A DNA stretch of 64,000 nt from Ophioceras dolichostomum (taxonomy: Eukaryota > Ascomycota > Sordariomycetes > Magnaporthales > Ophioceraceae): the NCBI GenBank assembly GCA_003049485.1, contig PYST01000061.1:1-64000 (forward strand). Reading direction: 5' to 3'. Below, in pieces: positions 11,088-22,005 of the stretch. The translations under genes were made by a program, and so were the position numbers. The notes under the pieces were generated by a model. That model was not told the DNA's origin. It saw nothing but the letters and a program-made list of their open reading frames with translations, and made no database searches. The first letter of the stretch is position 1, and each line of letters starts with the position of its first letter.

Positions 11088-12242
11088 TCAAGTCGTTTCC
11101 TCTTCAAACGTGTCCTCCCAGTCGACCTCTTCACTCCGATATATTTTTCTGACAGCATCTGTGAGCGGCGCGCCCGAAAACAACGTCGTCCACCCGCTGA
11201 TAAGGTGTATCCCGGGCCCAAGCTCGTCGTCGCTCGCCCGTTTCGTGAGGATCTTGTGCTGCAACGCCTTCTTGACCCAGGCGTCGGTCGTGACGGTGGT
11301 GATGCCGACTTCCCAGCCGAACAAGTACGTCTGGACGAGGCGGTCGGTCGAGAGCGGGTGCGGCATGACTTCTCTGGCCAGTGGAGACAGCTCCCTTGCC
11401 TCGATCAGTTCGTCTAGCCGCTCGCGCGTGTCGGGATCGACGACCGTGATGGGGATCCGGAAATTCTCGGGGACTGAGTGCATGGACAGTTTCGCCCATC
11501 GCTTGACGGCGCGATTCCTTGCTTTCGAGATCGGGTCCTGCTGCTTCGATTGTTGGTGGCCGACACCCTCTGGCACGGCAGGGCGCTTACCCAGCGCTTT
11601 CAGCTCGTCCGGTTTGGGTGGCAGCTCGGCGAAGATGCACCGAGCCCTCGCAGCCTCGACCGCGGTCCCCTTCGCGACGACGATCTTCTTCACGCGGTCT
11701 GCGACTGCCTTTGTGCACACCAGATCCCTCCCGCAGAGATAGGGGTACAAAGCGAAATCGAGACAGCCCGAGCTGTTTTTGTTAAGATAGTACTTCTCTC
11801 TTACGATCTGCCACTTGACAATGCAGCTCTCGCTCTCGCTCTCTTCGAAATGTTTGTGGGAGAGGTCTGAGATTAGCGTAATAAGCGTGCTGACGTCGAG
11901 ATTGAGTGTTGATGTATGTGGACCGTAGCAGATGGTATCGATCGCGACGCCCAGTGGTGGCCAGGGGTATAATGCAAGTTCGGCCCGCCTCGACAGCCTC
12001 GACAGCCTCGACTCCTTCGACTCCTCCCGCGTGGTTGCGGATTCGTCCGGCGCCGACTCGCCTGGCTCAAGTTTGATTGATGCCGGGTTGTATGGTTCCG
12101 ATCCAGGGCTGGCTGCTGGGAGGGCGTCTAGCTGGAGGTTGGCGAGGCCTGAAATTGCGATATCTGGCTGCTCGGACAAGAGAGACTTTAATGAAGAGCT
12201 AGACATGTTTGAAGAGCCAGAAATGTTTGAGGAGTCAGACAT
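11088..12242 (-). CDS. DUF1308 / PIN-like domain protein
   Basis: Single-exon, 384-residue protein with no signal peptide or membrane segment. The N-terminal 90 residues are Ser-rich and probably disordered. A block at residues 113-129 (LNLDVSTLITLISDLSH) resembles the first strand and helix of DUF1308 proteins, the family of human C7orf25 (UPF0415), whose fold is PIN-like. Later blocks GRDLVCTKAVADRVKKIV and the Thr-Thr-Asp-Ala-Trp-Val segment are also compatible with this family. The biochemical role of DUF1308 is not established; a nucleic-acid-related function is only inferred from the fold. The ATG at 12242 is the first in frame. It is divergent from the glutathione transferase gene. Family assignment rests on recalled patterns and is moderate. 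Confidence 0.6.
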   Translation of the reverse strand: MSDSSNISGSSNMSSSSLKSLLSEQPDIAISGLANLQLDALPAASPGSEPYNPASIKLEPGESAPDESATTREESKESRLSRLSRRAELALYPWPPLGVAIDTICYGPHTSTLNLDVSTLITLISDLSHKHFEESESESCIVKWQIVREKYYLNKNSSGCLDFALYPYLCGRDLVCTKAVADRVKKIVVAKGTAVEAARARCIFAELPPKPDELKALGKRPAVPEGVGHQQSKQQDPISKARNRAVKRWAKLSMHSVPENFRIPITVVDPDTRERLDELIEARELSPLAREVMPHPLSTDRLVQTYLFGWEVGITTVTTDAWVKKALQHKILTKRASDDELGPGIHLISGWTTLFSGAPLTDAVRKIYRSEEVDWEDTFEEETT

Positions 12243-13817
12243 GTTTGCAAAGCGGAAACGAATGTTGATGAAAAATTACTGAATAGTTGCCTGCAGCGGG
12301 CTTGTGAACTGTGGGCGAGGCTGACCGTGTGTGAGAATTGTTGATGTTGAAGCATTTGGGTGCCGCGTTACGGAGGTCCAGTAGTGAGTCCGGGCAGAAG
12401 AGAGATGGGAGCGTAGAAACCCGACGTTCTCAAGCTTGACTACGAGGATGCGACTCGCAGCTGCCTTCACTCTTCAGACATGAGCCTAAAAAGAGCACTC
12501 TCTATCCCCTCGCCCGTCTACGTCATATCTACCAGGTACCTTCCTCAGGTTCCCAAATACCAGCATGCACTGCCCCCTTCTGTCTAATGGGAATGATGCT
12601 CAGAGAAGGCCGGGCAGCCGAGAGAATATCCTCCCAGGGCCACCTTCAGTCGTTCGGTCTTAACACCGTTTGTGTCTCTCCTCCGCTTACGGACGTAGCA
12701 ATCTTATTTAGTTCAGCGGAGAATATATGCGCTACTTTGACTCTCGTGCTGTTATCGTTATGACAAGTCCGTATAAGTACCGCTGTGTAGATGGGGCAAC
12801 TTTCTTCCTTTGTCTCATTAATAATGCTGCTATTATATCGTAACCGCAGCCTGGCACAGACATATTGGCATGTTCTTACTAATGGAGTATATCGACTTCG
12901 GATTCACCATTTACCACTCACAGATTTCTCATAGCCTTCACGAAAGTACAACTGCGGGTGTCTCGGGTGGTAATTATCTGGATTCGGAATTTTTCATGTT
13001 GTGAAACCTACGGTAGCACCTTTCGGACCTTTGGATGCAACTTCATACTCCGGCTCCGACCTGGACTGTTGTTGGAGCCCAGGGCATCCCACTCGGCTGA
13101 TGTTCTGCCAGCTTTGGTTGGTTCCCATTGTTTTGTTTTGGGATGATAGACCCGGCACCGGCTCCACACACATGCGGGTAACTGTGGGCGGGATAAGTTG
13201 AGATTGATGCTGTGGTCGAGCGGGAGGAACCTTTCAACTCCTTAGCAAGGCGGTCAGCTTGCGGAACGATCATGCAACGACAGATCAACCGCATGAAAAA
13301 GACACCCCCGCACTGGGCAGCCAAAGAAAGCATTGTTACCTGCCTAGGTATTCTTGCTAGTTCCAGAAAATTGACGTGCCCGCCCACCGCCCTCAGCCCA
13401 TGGCGGCTAGCGGCTACTTCACGGGTGCGGCACCCAACCCCGCCGTTATGTTGTGCAGCTATGCCCTCCTCCACTTTCCCCTCCACCGACTCGCCAGCCC
13501 CCTAGCCCGCCAGCCAGCCAGGTGGAACTATACTACGGAATGAAAAAAAAAAGGAAACCGTGTCCGCTTCGACCTCGTTTGACACGGGGTCGATCGTACG
13601 GGCGAGTCATTGCTGACAAATGTATTCTGTAGCTCCCCTCGAGCCGCTGAATACAAAGAGGAGCTGGACTTCTCTCCTTGAGTTTCCATCTGGGCTTTTT
13701 GGCTGCGGCTTCAGACTCGCAGAAAAAATATACTCGCACGCCATCCGAGCTCCAAATCGCAACATCACACCTCTAAAAACACTTCAGACGACCACGACCA
13801 GACTAACACCACCCACA
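12243..13817. other. Divergent intergenic region
   Basis: About 1.6 kb shared upstream region of the DUF1308 gene (-) and the glutathione transferase (+). No credible gene. Pyrimidine-rich DNA and a run of CACCACC-like sequence precede the ATG at 13818, typical of fungal 5' leaders. Confidence 0.55.
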
Positions 13818-14662
13818 ATGGCTCCCTTCGCGACCATCTACTCCTACCCGGGCAACTTCCGCGTCCAGCGGGTGAGTTCTCCCCCCTAAGCGACTCGTCC
13901 TCCTCACCGCCTTTGTGCCCCTCCTCCTGCTAGACCCCACACAAACGGGGGCAGAACCCCCCTCCCCCTATTCCAACGAAGCTTAAGCTAACCAACCTAC
14001 CTGTCTTCTGGCCGCTCTAGGCACAAATCGTCGCGGCCCTGAACGGCCTCGACCTGGTCGTCGACCCAGACTTCAAGATGGCCGAGACCAACAAGACGGC
14101 CGAGTTCATCGCCAAGTTCCCGCTCGGCAAGGTGCCCGCCATGGAAACGTCCGACGGCTTCTGCATCGCCGAGAGCGTCGCCATCTGCTCTCACCTCGCC
14201 GCCTCGGGCCCCCTGGCCGAGCAGCTCCTGGGGCCCGCCAGCAACGACGCCAAGGCCGTCCAGGCCCGCTCGCGCATCCAGGAGTGGCTCTGGTTCGCCG
14301 AGAGCGAGCTGGTCGCTCCCCAGCTGCCCGTCGCGTCCATGGTGCTCTTCAAGTTCTTCCCCTTCGACGAGATCCGCTACAGCCAGTCCGTCGCGGCGAT
14401 CGAGCGCGCCATCAAGAGGGTCGAGGTCCAGCTGCAGAGCAACGGGGGCAGCAAGTTCCTGCTGGGCGACAAGGTCACGCTGGCCGATGTGCAGGTCGGC
14501 GGCTCGCTGTTCGCTGCTGCGGCGTACCTGTTTGATGCGCCCATGCGCAAGGAGGTGCCCGCTGTGGTCAAGTATATCGAGACCCTGGCGGCCCTGCCGG
14601 AGTTCAAGGCCGGGTGGCCTGAGGTGAAGATGTGCGAGGTCAGGCTTGGCAAGCCTGAATAA
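13818..14662 (+). CDS. Glutathione S-transferase of the eEF1B-gamma type, 2 exons
   Basis: Exons are 13818-13871 and 14021-14662, joined by a 149-bp GTGAGT...CTAG intron in phase 0, giving 231 residues. The N-terminal thioredoxin-like domain starts IYSYPGNFRVQRAQIVAAL and carries the cis-Pro motif KVPA (Pro57) and the glutathione-contacting Glu69-Ser70. The all-helical C-terminal domain includes the capping-box-like motif LLGDKVTLADVQVG. The sequence resembles the GST half of translation factor eEF1B-gamma but lacks its C-terminal domain, so it is probably a free-standing transferase of that class. It is cytosolic by inference. Its function could be detoxification or redox; the substrate is unknown. 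Confidence 0.85.
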
Positions 14663-16556
14663 GGGGCCAAGGTTTTCGGAACTGTCATCTATCTGATGGA
14701 CCTCGCTATTCTTGAAAAGCACGGAGTCGGGTGCTCTAAAGTGCACATATCTTAAAAGGACCATAGGAAAAAGAATTATACATCGAAATATTATTCACGG
14801 TTTTTGTCCTGTTGTGCGAGTCCAACGAAGGAATTTGTGCAGGTCGTCGCCGCTTTCGTCGCCTCTTTCAAAAGGGAATGCCCAGTTGGACCTGATACCT
14901 CGGGCGCTCAGCTGCAGTCGACCAACTGTGAGCGAGAAATCATGGGTGTGCGAGCTGCGGGGTGACAGGAGGACAATATGGAAAAATGGCTTGCCAAGGT
15001 CAGCCAGAAGTCGGCGCAGCAGTGTGGACGTCGCTACGCACGTATGTGAACCAACATTTTCGTTGTTCGATGGTGGGTTACTGTGCAAAAAGAGCTGATT
15101 GGCGGAATGGCTGCACACCAGCTCCTGCAAAGTGGTCTCGAACTACTGCGGCTGAGGTCGCCCTCTTCGAGATTCACACAGTCCGACTGTAATGGTCATC
15201 TTGCCGTCGGGACACCTCATAGAATGAATGAAAGCTACTACTTCCATTCCCGACTTATTCTGAGCATGTGTGAACTCTTTTTCATGAGGTAATGAGGTGA
15301 TGGTTGTAGAGGGATCTTCAGTGAGCGATCGCTTTTCCCGCAAGGCTTCTTCTTCTTATAACGACGCTGCGACGAATCTGGCTGGTCGGACGGATAAAGA
15401 GCTGAGGGCTGACTACCCTGCAGCACTTTGTTCCACCACAGGCGCTTTTGCATATCTGCATTGAGTGGTCCGCGCCCAAGAGCAGTCTGATGACCTCTGG
15501 CTTTCCTTATCTTAACACCATGTTGGAGAGTCAAGAGAAAGGATAGCTCACGGCCGCTCGGGCTGTCTGGATCCTCCTGCGCTCCATTTCAACACTCTGG
15601 CATCCCCCGATTCCTCGCCGTTTGCTTGAGGAATTGCTACAATTTCGAATCACAGCTCTGCCTGCATGAGGAGGCCCTCTGTGGCCTACCAAACGGGGTT
15701 GCCCTGCCCCCTTTCGCCGTTTCACCTTCTGGAAGGGATGGCAGCGTTGCAGCAGCCCTTGGCTCGGGCTCGCTGAGGTGTAAATCATGCACACAAGTGG
15801 CATTTCATCTAGCAGATTCCTGCCTCCTCCAGCTTATCCATCGACGTACGCAAATCGACGCCAAGGTTGGTAGCTTATCATTATCATATTACCATGTTAG
15901 AAGCTAACGGTCCACCGGTATACTTTGTAATTGCTTGACGCCGACAATACCATTCGAAGTCCAAACGAGATGACCCGGTTACCGGTAGACCTCGATTCTC
16001 CGTACGATGGCGCCGCCGCGCCGCCGCGAACTATCACATCACCCCACAGAACAGAGCCAGCACCTCGTGGCCCGGTAGGCGCACCGACGTGGTCGCCAAC
16101 CCCAGACGACGCAGAAGCCACATCCACCACCACAGCCTCCAGTCGAAAAATCTTCACGCCATCAATTTCTGAATCGCCGGACTCGCCACTTTTGTGCTCC
16201 TTATCATCATATGTCAACCACGAAGTCCCGGATATTGGTGATGATATCCTACCCTTCTTGCGAGCAGCTTTGCAAGCATCAGTCCGCATCTCCCACGACG
16301 AGCGGAGATGGCGACCCCGCCAGCTCGCCTGACGTCGCCGCAGATCCCAGGACAAGCGCACCCGCGCCGAAGCAGCGTCAATCAAGCTCCACCATCCGGC
16401 AGCGAGATTCCAAGTGGAAGCTCGGCCCCCGGCGCTTCGGGAGGCCCAAACTCAGCTAGCCTCCCCAACCCGTTCAGTCCGACGCCTCGCACGGGGACAC
16501 CTCCAGCGACCCGGGGCCGACGGAAGAACAACTAGAATTCGCCGAAGAGCTCGCAT
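14663..16556. other. Intergenic region, possibly with 5' part of the ankyrin gene
   Basis: From about 15930 to 16535 several Ser/Pro/Thr-rich frames look partly protein-like. One frame near 16480-16560 reads PTEEQLEFAEELAFDGPCC, which may be an exon of the ankyrin gene. No continuous model could be built. Between 14663 and 15900 nothing recognisable was seen. Confidence 0.4.
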
Positions 16557-18014
16557 TTGACGGGCCATGTTGCATCACCGTGGTGGCTATCACTTCAGCA
16601 GTTCTACACATTTCTGCGGACGCCTATACGATGGACATGTCTGGCCATGACTCTGCTCATGCTCAAGGCCCTAAACCTATCTGCAGACGTTGCAGTACGT
16701 GTCTCTGTGGTGTGGCTACCACTCTCTTGGGGCCATGTGCCATCCACGTCTACGGGGGATCGTCACACGACAACGTCGGGGTTCTCTAAGACATGTGTGG
16801 TGGTCTTGTCCACCCATGTCATCACGAAGACTTCAACACCAACCACGGACCCAAAGGCGACACCGACACCGACGATAATCTCATTCGCGGAAGCGTTGAA
16901 GCATCGGGACCTTACGGTAGTGCGCATTCTCGTCGATACGAAGAAGCTGGACCCGAACCACAGGCCACTGGTATTCGGCTCACGTCCATTACAGCAGGCG
17001 ATCTCGACAGGCGCTGAAGATATCGCCATTTTCCTCCTGGGAGCAGGAGCCAGTCCCCATACCGTCGACAGGGGAGGGAGAACACCGCTCCACTGGGCAT
17101 CAGAGGGAGGTCTCGACCGCCTCGTCCGTGAATTGGCCAATCACAACGTCGACATCAGCCGAGAAGATGCTCAAGGCCACACACCCCTTCTACTTGCGGC
17201 TTTGAATCGACACAGCAAGGCCGTCGACGCCCTCGTTTCCAGCGGCGCCGACGCCAATCTCCCCATGAAGTCTGGTTTCACGGCCATTACTTACCTGCTA
17301 GAGAATTTCGGGCCTTCTCATAGAGGTCTCACGATCTTAATGGCCAAGTCAACCCGTCTATATTTGGCCTTTGGCGAAACCTCGCGGCTTCACGACTTCA
17401 CGTCCAGACAGGACGTCCCGGCGCTGAGGTTCTTGCTAGACCACGGTGCCGAAGTGGATATGGTAACGACTACTAAGCGCGATGACGATGACCGCCTTGG
17501 GTTATCTCAAACCACGCCTCTACATATCGCGTCTGGAGATATTCTTCACGGTAAATCAGGCAAAGCATCCTGTTGCCGCGAGTGCGCTGAGCTACTCCTT
17601 GCGCATGGCGCGAGTGTCAACGCCAAAGATTCTCTTGGACGCACCCCCCTCCACCATGCATTTCGCGGGGACTGCACAGCGGTGGCAAGGCTGCTCATTG
17701 AAAGGGGTGCAGACGTGGACTCTGATTACATGTACAAGGGGGCTCCACTTTTACATGGCGTTGTATGCGATAGTCTCCAGACGGTCAGTTGGGCCCTAGA
17801 CGCGAGGGCAGTGGATCCCAACCATCGGGGGAGCATTGGGGCAACCGCACTTCACATTGCTGCATACGGGGGCCGGACTGAAGCGGCGGAGCTTCTTCAT
17901 GAGAACGGGGCAACAGATTCCTGGAGTATCTGGCACCCATTCGTACCCTCAGCTGCCACATTTGCTGAACGGGAAGGGCATCATGACTTGGCAAAGAAGA
18001 TAAGAAGCTGGTGA
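16557..18014 (+). CDS. Ankyrin-repeat protein, N-terminus unresolved
   Basis: The open frame ends at 18014 and carries about seven ankyrin repeats from around residue 125 to the C-terminus. Typical helices include GRTPLHWASEGG, GHTPLLLAALNRHSKAV, LGRTPLHHAFRGDCTAVARLLIERGADV and GATALHIAAYGG. Ankyrin arrays mediate protein-protein binding; the partner is unknown. The first 100 or so residues of this frame have no repeat signature. A different frame just upstream looks coding-like, so the real start is probably further 5', with one or more introns or a frameshift. No kinase, NACHT or F-box motif could be read with confidence. The 3' half is well supported and the 5' half is not. Confidence 0.65.
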   Translation: MTGHVASPWWLSLQQFYTFLRTPIRWTCLAMTLLMLKALNLSADVAVRVSVVWLPLSWGHVPSTSTGDRHTTTSGFSKTCVVVLSTHVITKTSTPTTDPKATPTPTIISFAEALKHRDLTVVRILVDTKKLDPNHRPLVFGSRPLQQAISTGAEDIAIFLLGAGASPHTVDRGGRTPLHWASEGGLDRLVRELANHNVDISREDAQGHTPLLLAALNRHSKAVDALVSSGADANLPMKSGFTAITYLLENFGPSHRGLTILMAKSTRLYLAFGETSRLHDFTSRQDVPALRFLLDHGAEVDMVTTTKRDDDDRLGLSQTTPLHIASGDILHGKSGKASCCRECAELLLAHGASVNAKDSLGRTPLHHAFRGDCTAVARLLIERGADVDSDYMYKGAPLLHGVVCDSLQTVSWALDARAVDPNHRGSIGATALHIAAYGGRTEAAELLHENGATDSWSIWHPFVPSAATFAEREGHHDLAKKIRSW

Positions 18015-18819
18015 CCGGGATTTGAACTAATATCAACAAAACCGTTGCCGATCTACTATGCAAGGGCAGGATGCGAACCTCAAAGACGAACCTCGAAGGA
18101 CTACACATTTCTACAAATTTAGGACAATCACATGCGAGCTATCCACGCAGGCGGCTTACCTGCGACGCGGCAGGGCAGCTCGGTGCCATGGTTTTATAAG
18201 AAGAGTTGCCCGTGTGCTGGCTACCACCTACACCCCGCAGTCCTTGGTCCAAGCGTGATATCAAGGGCATGCATATAAGTGATGTGGATCTGGGAGATTG
18301 CAGTAGATTCTCCTCGATTTGAGCGGGTAACTGCCGGCGAATTTAGTTCCGGCACTTCTGCCTTAAGGAGCCCGTGTAAATCAACTAATAGTAAATATGC
18401 CTGACCAAGTGGCCGGTTCATTGCCACCTTCCCCAAGTTTAAGGGTCTCTTTCTCCGCACCACTCCTCACCTCCGGACCGAGCTCCCCGCGTGATGGACT
18501 CGTGGACAAAGGCAAGCCCCACAAGGACATGGGTCGTAGGTCGCCTTGATCATGTTGGTGATTTTACGTCACAATAAGATTTGGACCTCGGTCCTTGAGA
18601 GCTCGCGGCGAATTTCACCGACATACCTACCTCTCGGTGCTCCTGGCAGCTGGGAACGAACCCTCGGAGAAGCAACATGGCGGAAACAGGCAATTTCGAC
18701 GACCCGCAAGCCTATATTTTACCGGCTCTTCTCTCCACATTGTGGCTAGGGAAGCCGGTGGGGGAGAATGCCACATCTTTCGAGTCCCCTTGCGGTTGAC
18801 ACAACCTTCACCCATAACA
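18015..18819. other. Upstream region of the double-GH43 gene
   Basis: About 0.8 kb without a supported gene. The GH43 frame is open upstream of its ATG to 18595, but that stretch lacks a secretion signal and looks non-coding. Confidence 0.5.
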
Positions 18820-21800
18820 ATGCGAGGAATTGCTCAGCTTCTCGTATCTGCCCTCGTGGCCTCCGGTCAGCCTGCAGTGGGCAGCGGCTTCACAACTCGG
18901 AGCACAATCATAGCCCGTGCGGAAAAGGCGCTCGCTAGCATTACAGTCACCAACATCCAAGATGTCAGGGGTAACATCTTCTTGCCGGACTCCTGGGACG
19001 GGCTCCCTGTCCGATGGACTAGCAGTCATCCATCGGTCGTGGATGCGGATGGCTTGGTGAAAAGGCAGACAGAAGACACCACGGTCACACTCCGTGCCAC
19101 TATTGAGCACCAAGGCTTCTTTGTCGAGCGCGAGTTCACCGCCAACGTCCGCAAGGCAGTTGAGAAGAGACAGACGGCCGACTACGAGGGATACGCCTTC
19201 TCGTACTTCACAGGCAGCGGGGTCGAGGGCGAGAAGATCTACTTCGCAGCCAGCGTGGGCAACAATGCTCTCAGATGGCGTGAGCTGAACAGCGGACAGC
19301 CAGTCCTGACCTCGACGATGGGCACCAAGGGTCTCCGCGACCCGTTCCTGATCCGGTCTCCAGAGGGAGACACATTCTACCTGATCGCCACAGACCTGTC
19401 GATTGGGTCGGGAACATCTTGGAGCAATGCCGTGCGCTGGGGCAGCCGATACTTCGAAGTCTGGGAGTCTCATGACCTCGTCAACTGGTCTGAGCAACGA
19501 CACGTCCTCGTCTCGCCGGCCAACGCGGGCAACACTTGGGCACCGGAGGCGCACTACGACCCCACGATCGGAGCCTACGTCGTCTACTGGGCGTCTTCGC
19601 TGTACGCAGGCAATGACCCGAACCGCACCGGGCAAACATACCATCGCATGCTTTTCGCTACCACTCGCGACTTCGATACTTTCAGCGAGACGCAGGTGTG
19701 GCAGGACGCCGGCATGTCGCGCATCGACTCAACTGTGATCGGGCCCACTGCCGACGGCTCGTTCCATCGGTTCACGAAGGACGAGGGCGCCAGCGGCACC
19801 GGTTGCAGCGACATTATCCAGGAGCGGTCTTTCTCACTTCGAGCTACACTCAAGTCGTGGACCATCCTCGCAACCTGTATCGGCCGCAACGCGGGCACGC
19901 AGGCTGTTGAGGGACCCACCGTCTTCAAGTCGAATCCCGGCGACGTCAACGGGGAGAAATACTTCCTCTTCATGGACGAGTACGTCAATAGGGGCTATAT
20001 CCCTCTCGAGACATACGACCTTGCCCAGCCGAGCTGGAAAGTCTCGAGCTCATACAGTCTCCCACGGAGCCCGCGCCACGGCACCGTCATCCCCATCACA
20101 GCCGCCGAGCTTGCCGTCCTAACGGGCAGCACCGGCCAGCCGCGGCCAGCCAACGCAGATGGCGAGATCCTACGGTACGACTTCACTTCCATCAAGGATG
20201 GCAACAAGCTCCCGGACGTCTCAGGTAACGGCGTTAACGGGAAAATCTTCGGCGGGACGCCAAACCTGCAGGACGGTGCTCTAGTATTCGACGGCGTCGA
20301 CGACTTCGTCGGCCTCCCCTTCGACCTGCTCGCGGGGATCACGGACATCTCCATCGAAGCCGAGATCCGGTTAGACACAGACCAGCAGACTCCCTACTTC
20401 ATCTTCGGCATAGGCAACACCGACTCCTCCGGCGCGGGCAACGGCTATCTCTTCGCCACAGGAAACCCCTACCGCGGCAGCATCACCCTGGCCAACTGGG
20501 AGGGCGAGCAGACCGTCTCGGCCGGCGCCAACCTCCCACGCGGTGAATGGCTGCACCTAGTCTACATCATCCGGGGACGCGCAGGGATTCTGTATCTGAA
20601 CGGCAACGAGGTCGGTCGCAACACCGCCGTCAGCCTCGACCCCTCGCGGATCGGGGGCGGCGTCACCTCGGCCAACTACCTCGGACGGTCCACCTACACC
20701 AGCGACAAGCTCTTCAAGGGCCGGGTCCGCAAGTTCGCCATCTACAACCGAGCTCTAGACCCAGGCGAGGTCCTCACCAGATCCGGCTCGCTATTCGGCA
20801 TCGCCGAGGTCTCGCTCGCCCAGGATTCGGAGTCCGGGTCCGGGTCCCTCACGCAAAAGGCACCACCTCTGGTCAGCGGCGCGAACCGCACCGTGCTTTT
20901 CTACGTCGCCCCTGGAACGGACCTCACATCCCTCACGCCCACATTCGTGGCCGCCTCGGGGGTGAAGTCCTCTCCTTCATCCGGCATAACCGTCGATCTC
21001 AGCGGCCAACCCGTCACATACACTCTGACCAACACAGCAGACGGCTCCACAGCAACCTGGACAATGCGCGCCTCCATCCTCTCCACCCCCGTACTGCCCG
21101 GCCTCTACGCAGACCCCAACATCGCAATCTTCAACAAAACCTACTACATCCACGCCACGACCGACGGCTACGCCAGCTGGGGCGGCAAGGACTTCTACGT
21201 CTGGTCCTCCCCCGACCTCGTGACCTGGACGCGCGGTCCGTCGCCGATCCTGACGCTCAACGGCACGTCTGGCAACGTGCCCTGGGCGACGGGCAACGCG
21301 TGGGCGCCGACCATCGCCGAAAGAAACGGCAGATACTACTTCTACCACAGCGGGCACCACGCCCTGCTCAACGCGAAAGCCATCGGCGTCGCCGTCGCCT
21401 CCTCGCCCGTGGGACCGTTCACGGCGAAGCCGCAGGCGATTATTACAAATACGGAGGCTGTTACTACAGGGCAGGCCATCGACCCAGCCGCGTTCCACGA
21501 TCCGGCGTCCGGGAAATACTTCCTGTACTGGGGGAATGGCACCCCGCTCGTCGCGGAGCTGGGGGCGGACATGGTGTCGCTCGTGCCCAACTCCACGACG
21601 GCCATGAGGGGGCTAGTCGACTTCCGAGAGGGGCTTTTCGTGGTGTACCGAAAGGGCATGTATCACCTCACGTACAGCATCGACGACACGGGATCGGAGG
21701 ACTACAGGGTCGGGTACGCCACCTCGACGGGTTCGCCGCGGGGGCCGTGGACGTATAGGGGGGTCGTGCTGGCGAAGAGGGGGGATTTGGGCGTGTTGGG

Positions 21801-22005
21801 GACGGGGCATAATAGTGTTGTGCGGATTCCTGGAGGCGACGGGGACGATGAGTGGGTTATGGCGTATCATAGGCTGGCGATACCGGATGGGGATGGGAAT
21901 CATAGGGAGACGACGATCGACAGGGTCGTGTTTGATGAGAGGACTGGGTTGATGAGGGCGGTTGTGCCGACCTTGGAGGGGGTGAGGAGGAGGGTTATTG
22001 TGTGA
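18820..22005 (+). CDS. Secreted double-GH43 arabinanase/xylosidase-type enzyme with Big and LamG-like domains
   Basis: Intronless, 1061 residues. The ATG at 18820 is preferred over the longer open frame because it starts a signal peptide (MRGIAQLLVSALVASG). Order of domains: a Big-type (atrophied bacterial immunoglobulin) domain at about 38-115, with WTSSHPSVVDADGLV. Next is GH43 module 1 at about 130-440, with candidate triad Asp174 (GLRDPF), Asp303 (RIDSTV) and Glu364 (VEGPT). A LamG/concanavalin-like domain follows at about 448-664 (DFTS..LPDVSGNGVNG, GVDDFVGLP). Then comes a short second Big-like segment and GH43 module 2 at about 757-1061, with Asp765 (YADPN), Asp888 (AIDPAAF) and Glu937 (FREG). 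GH43 enzymes cleave arabinose or xylose linkages of plant hemicellulose or pectin; the exact specificity cannot be read. The architecture is typical of bacteria, and together with the lack of introns it suggests horizontal origin (inference). Confidence 0.88.
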   Translation: MRGIAQLLVSALVASGQPAVGSGFTTRSTIIARAEKALASITVTNIQDVRGNIFLPDSWDGLPVRWTSSHPSVVDADGLVKRQTEDTTVTLRATIEHQGFFVEREFTANVRKAVEKRQTADYEGYAFSYFTGSGVEGEKIYFAASVGNNALRWRELNSGQPVLTSTMGTKGLRDPFLIRSPEGDTFYLIATDLSIGSGTSWSNAVRWGSRYFEVWESHDLVNWSEQRHVLVSPANAGNTWAPEAHYDPTIGAYVVYWASSLYAGNDPNRTGQTYHRMLFATTRDFDTFSETQVWQDAGMSRIDSTVIGPTADGSFHRFTKDEGASGTGCSDIIQERSFSLRATLKSWTILATCIGRNAGTQAVEGPTVFKSNPGDVNGEKYFLFMDEYVNRGYIPLETYDLAQPSWKVSSSYSLPRSPRHGTVIPITAAELAVLTGSTGQPRPANADGEILRYDFTSIKDGNKLPDVSGNGVNGKIFGGTPNLQDGALVFDGVDDFVGLPFDLLAGITDISIEAEIRLDTDQQTPYFIFGIGNTDSSGAGNGYLFATGNPYRGSITLANWEGEQTVSAGANLPRGEWLHLVYIIRGRAGILYLNGNEVGRNTAVSLDPSRIGGGVTSANYLGRSTYTSDKLFKGRVRKFAIYNRALDPGEVLTRSGSLFGIAEVSLAQDSESGSGSLTQKAPPLVSGANRTVLFYVAPGTDLTSLTPTFVAASGVKSSPSSGITVDLSGQPVTYTLTNTADGSTATWTMRASILSTPVLPGLYADPNIAIFNKTYYIHATTDGYASWGGKDFYVWSSPDLVTWTRGPSPILTLNGTSGNVPWATGNAWAPTIAERNGRYYFYHSGHHALLNAKAIGVAVASSPVGPFTAKPQAIITNTEAVTTGQAIDPAAFHDPASGKYFLYWGNGTPLVAELGADMVSLVPNSTTAMRGLVDFREGLFVVYRKGMYHLTYSIDDTGSEDYRVGYATSTGSPRGPWTYRGVVLAKRGDLGVLGTGHNSVVRIPGGDGDDEWVMAYHRLAIPDGDGNHRETTIDRVVFDERTGLMRAVVPTLEGVRRRVIV

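Noticed and set aside
20547..21758. 403-codon plus-strand frame inside the double-GH43 gene
   Set aside because: Arg/His/Pro-rich translation with no domains, overlapping a strongly supported enzyme frame.
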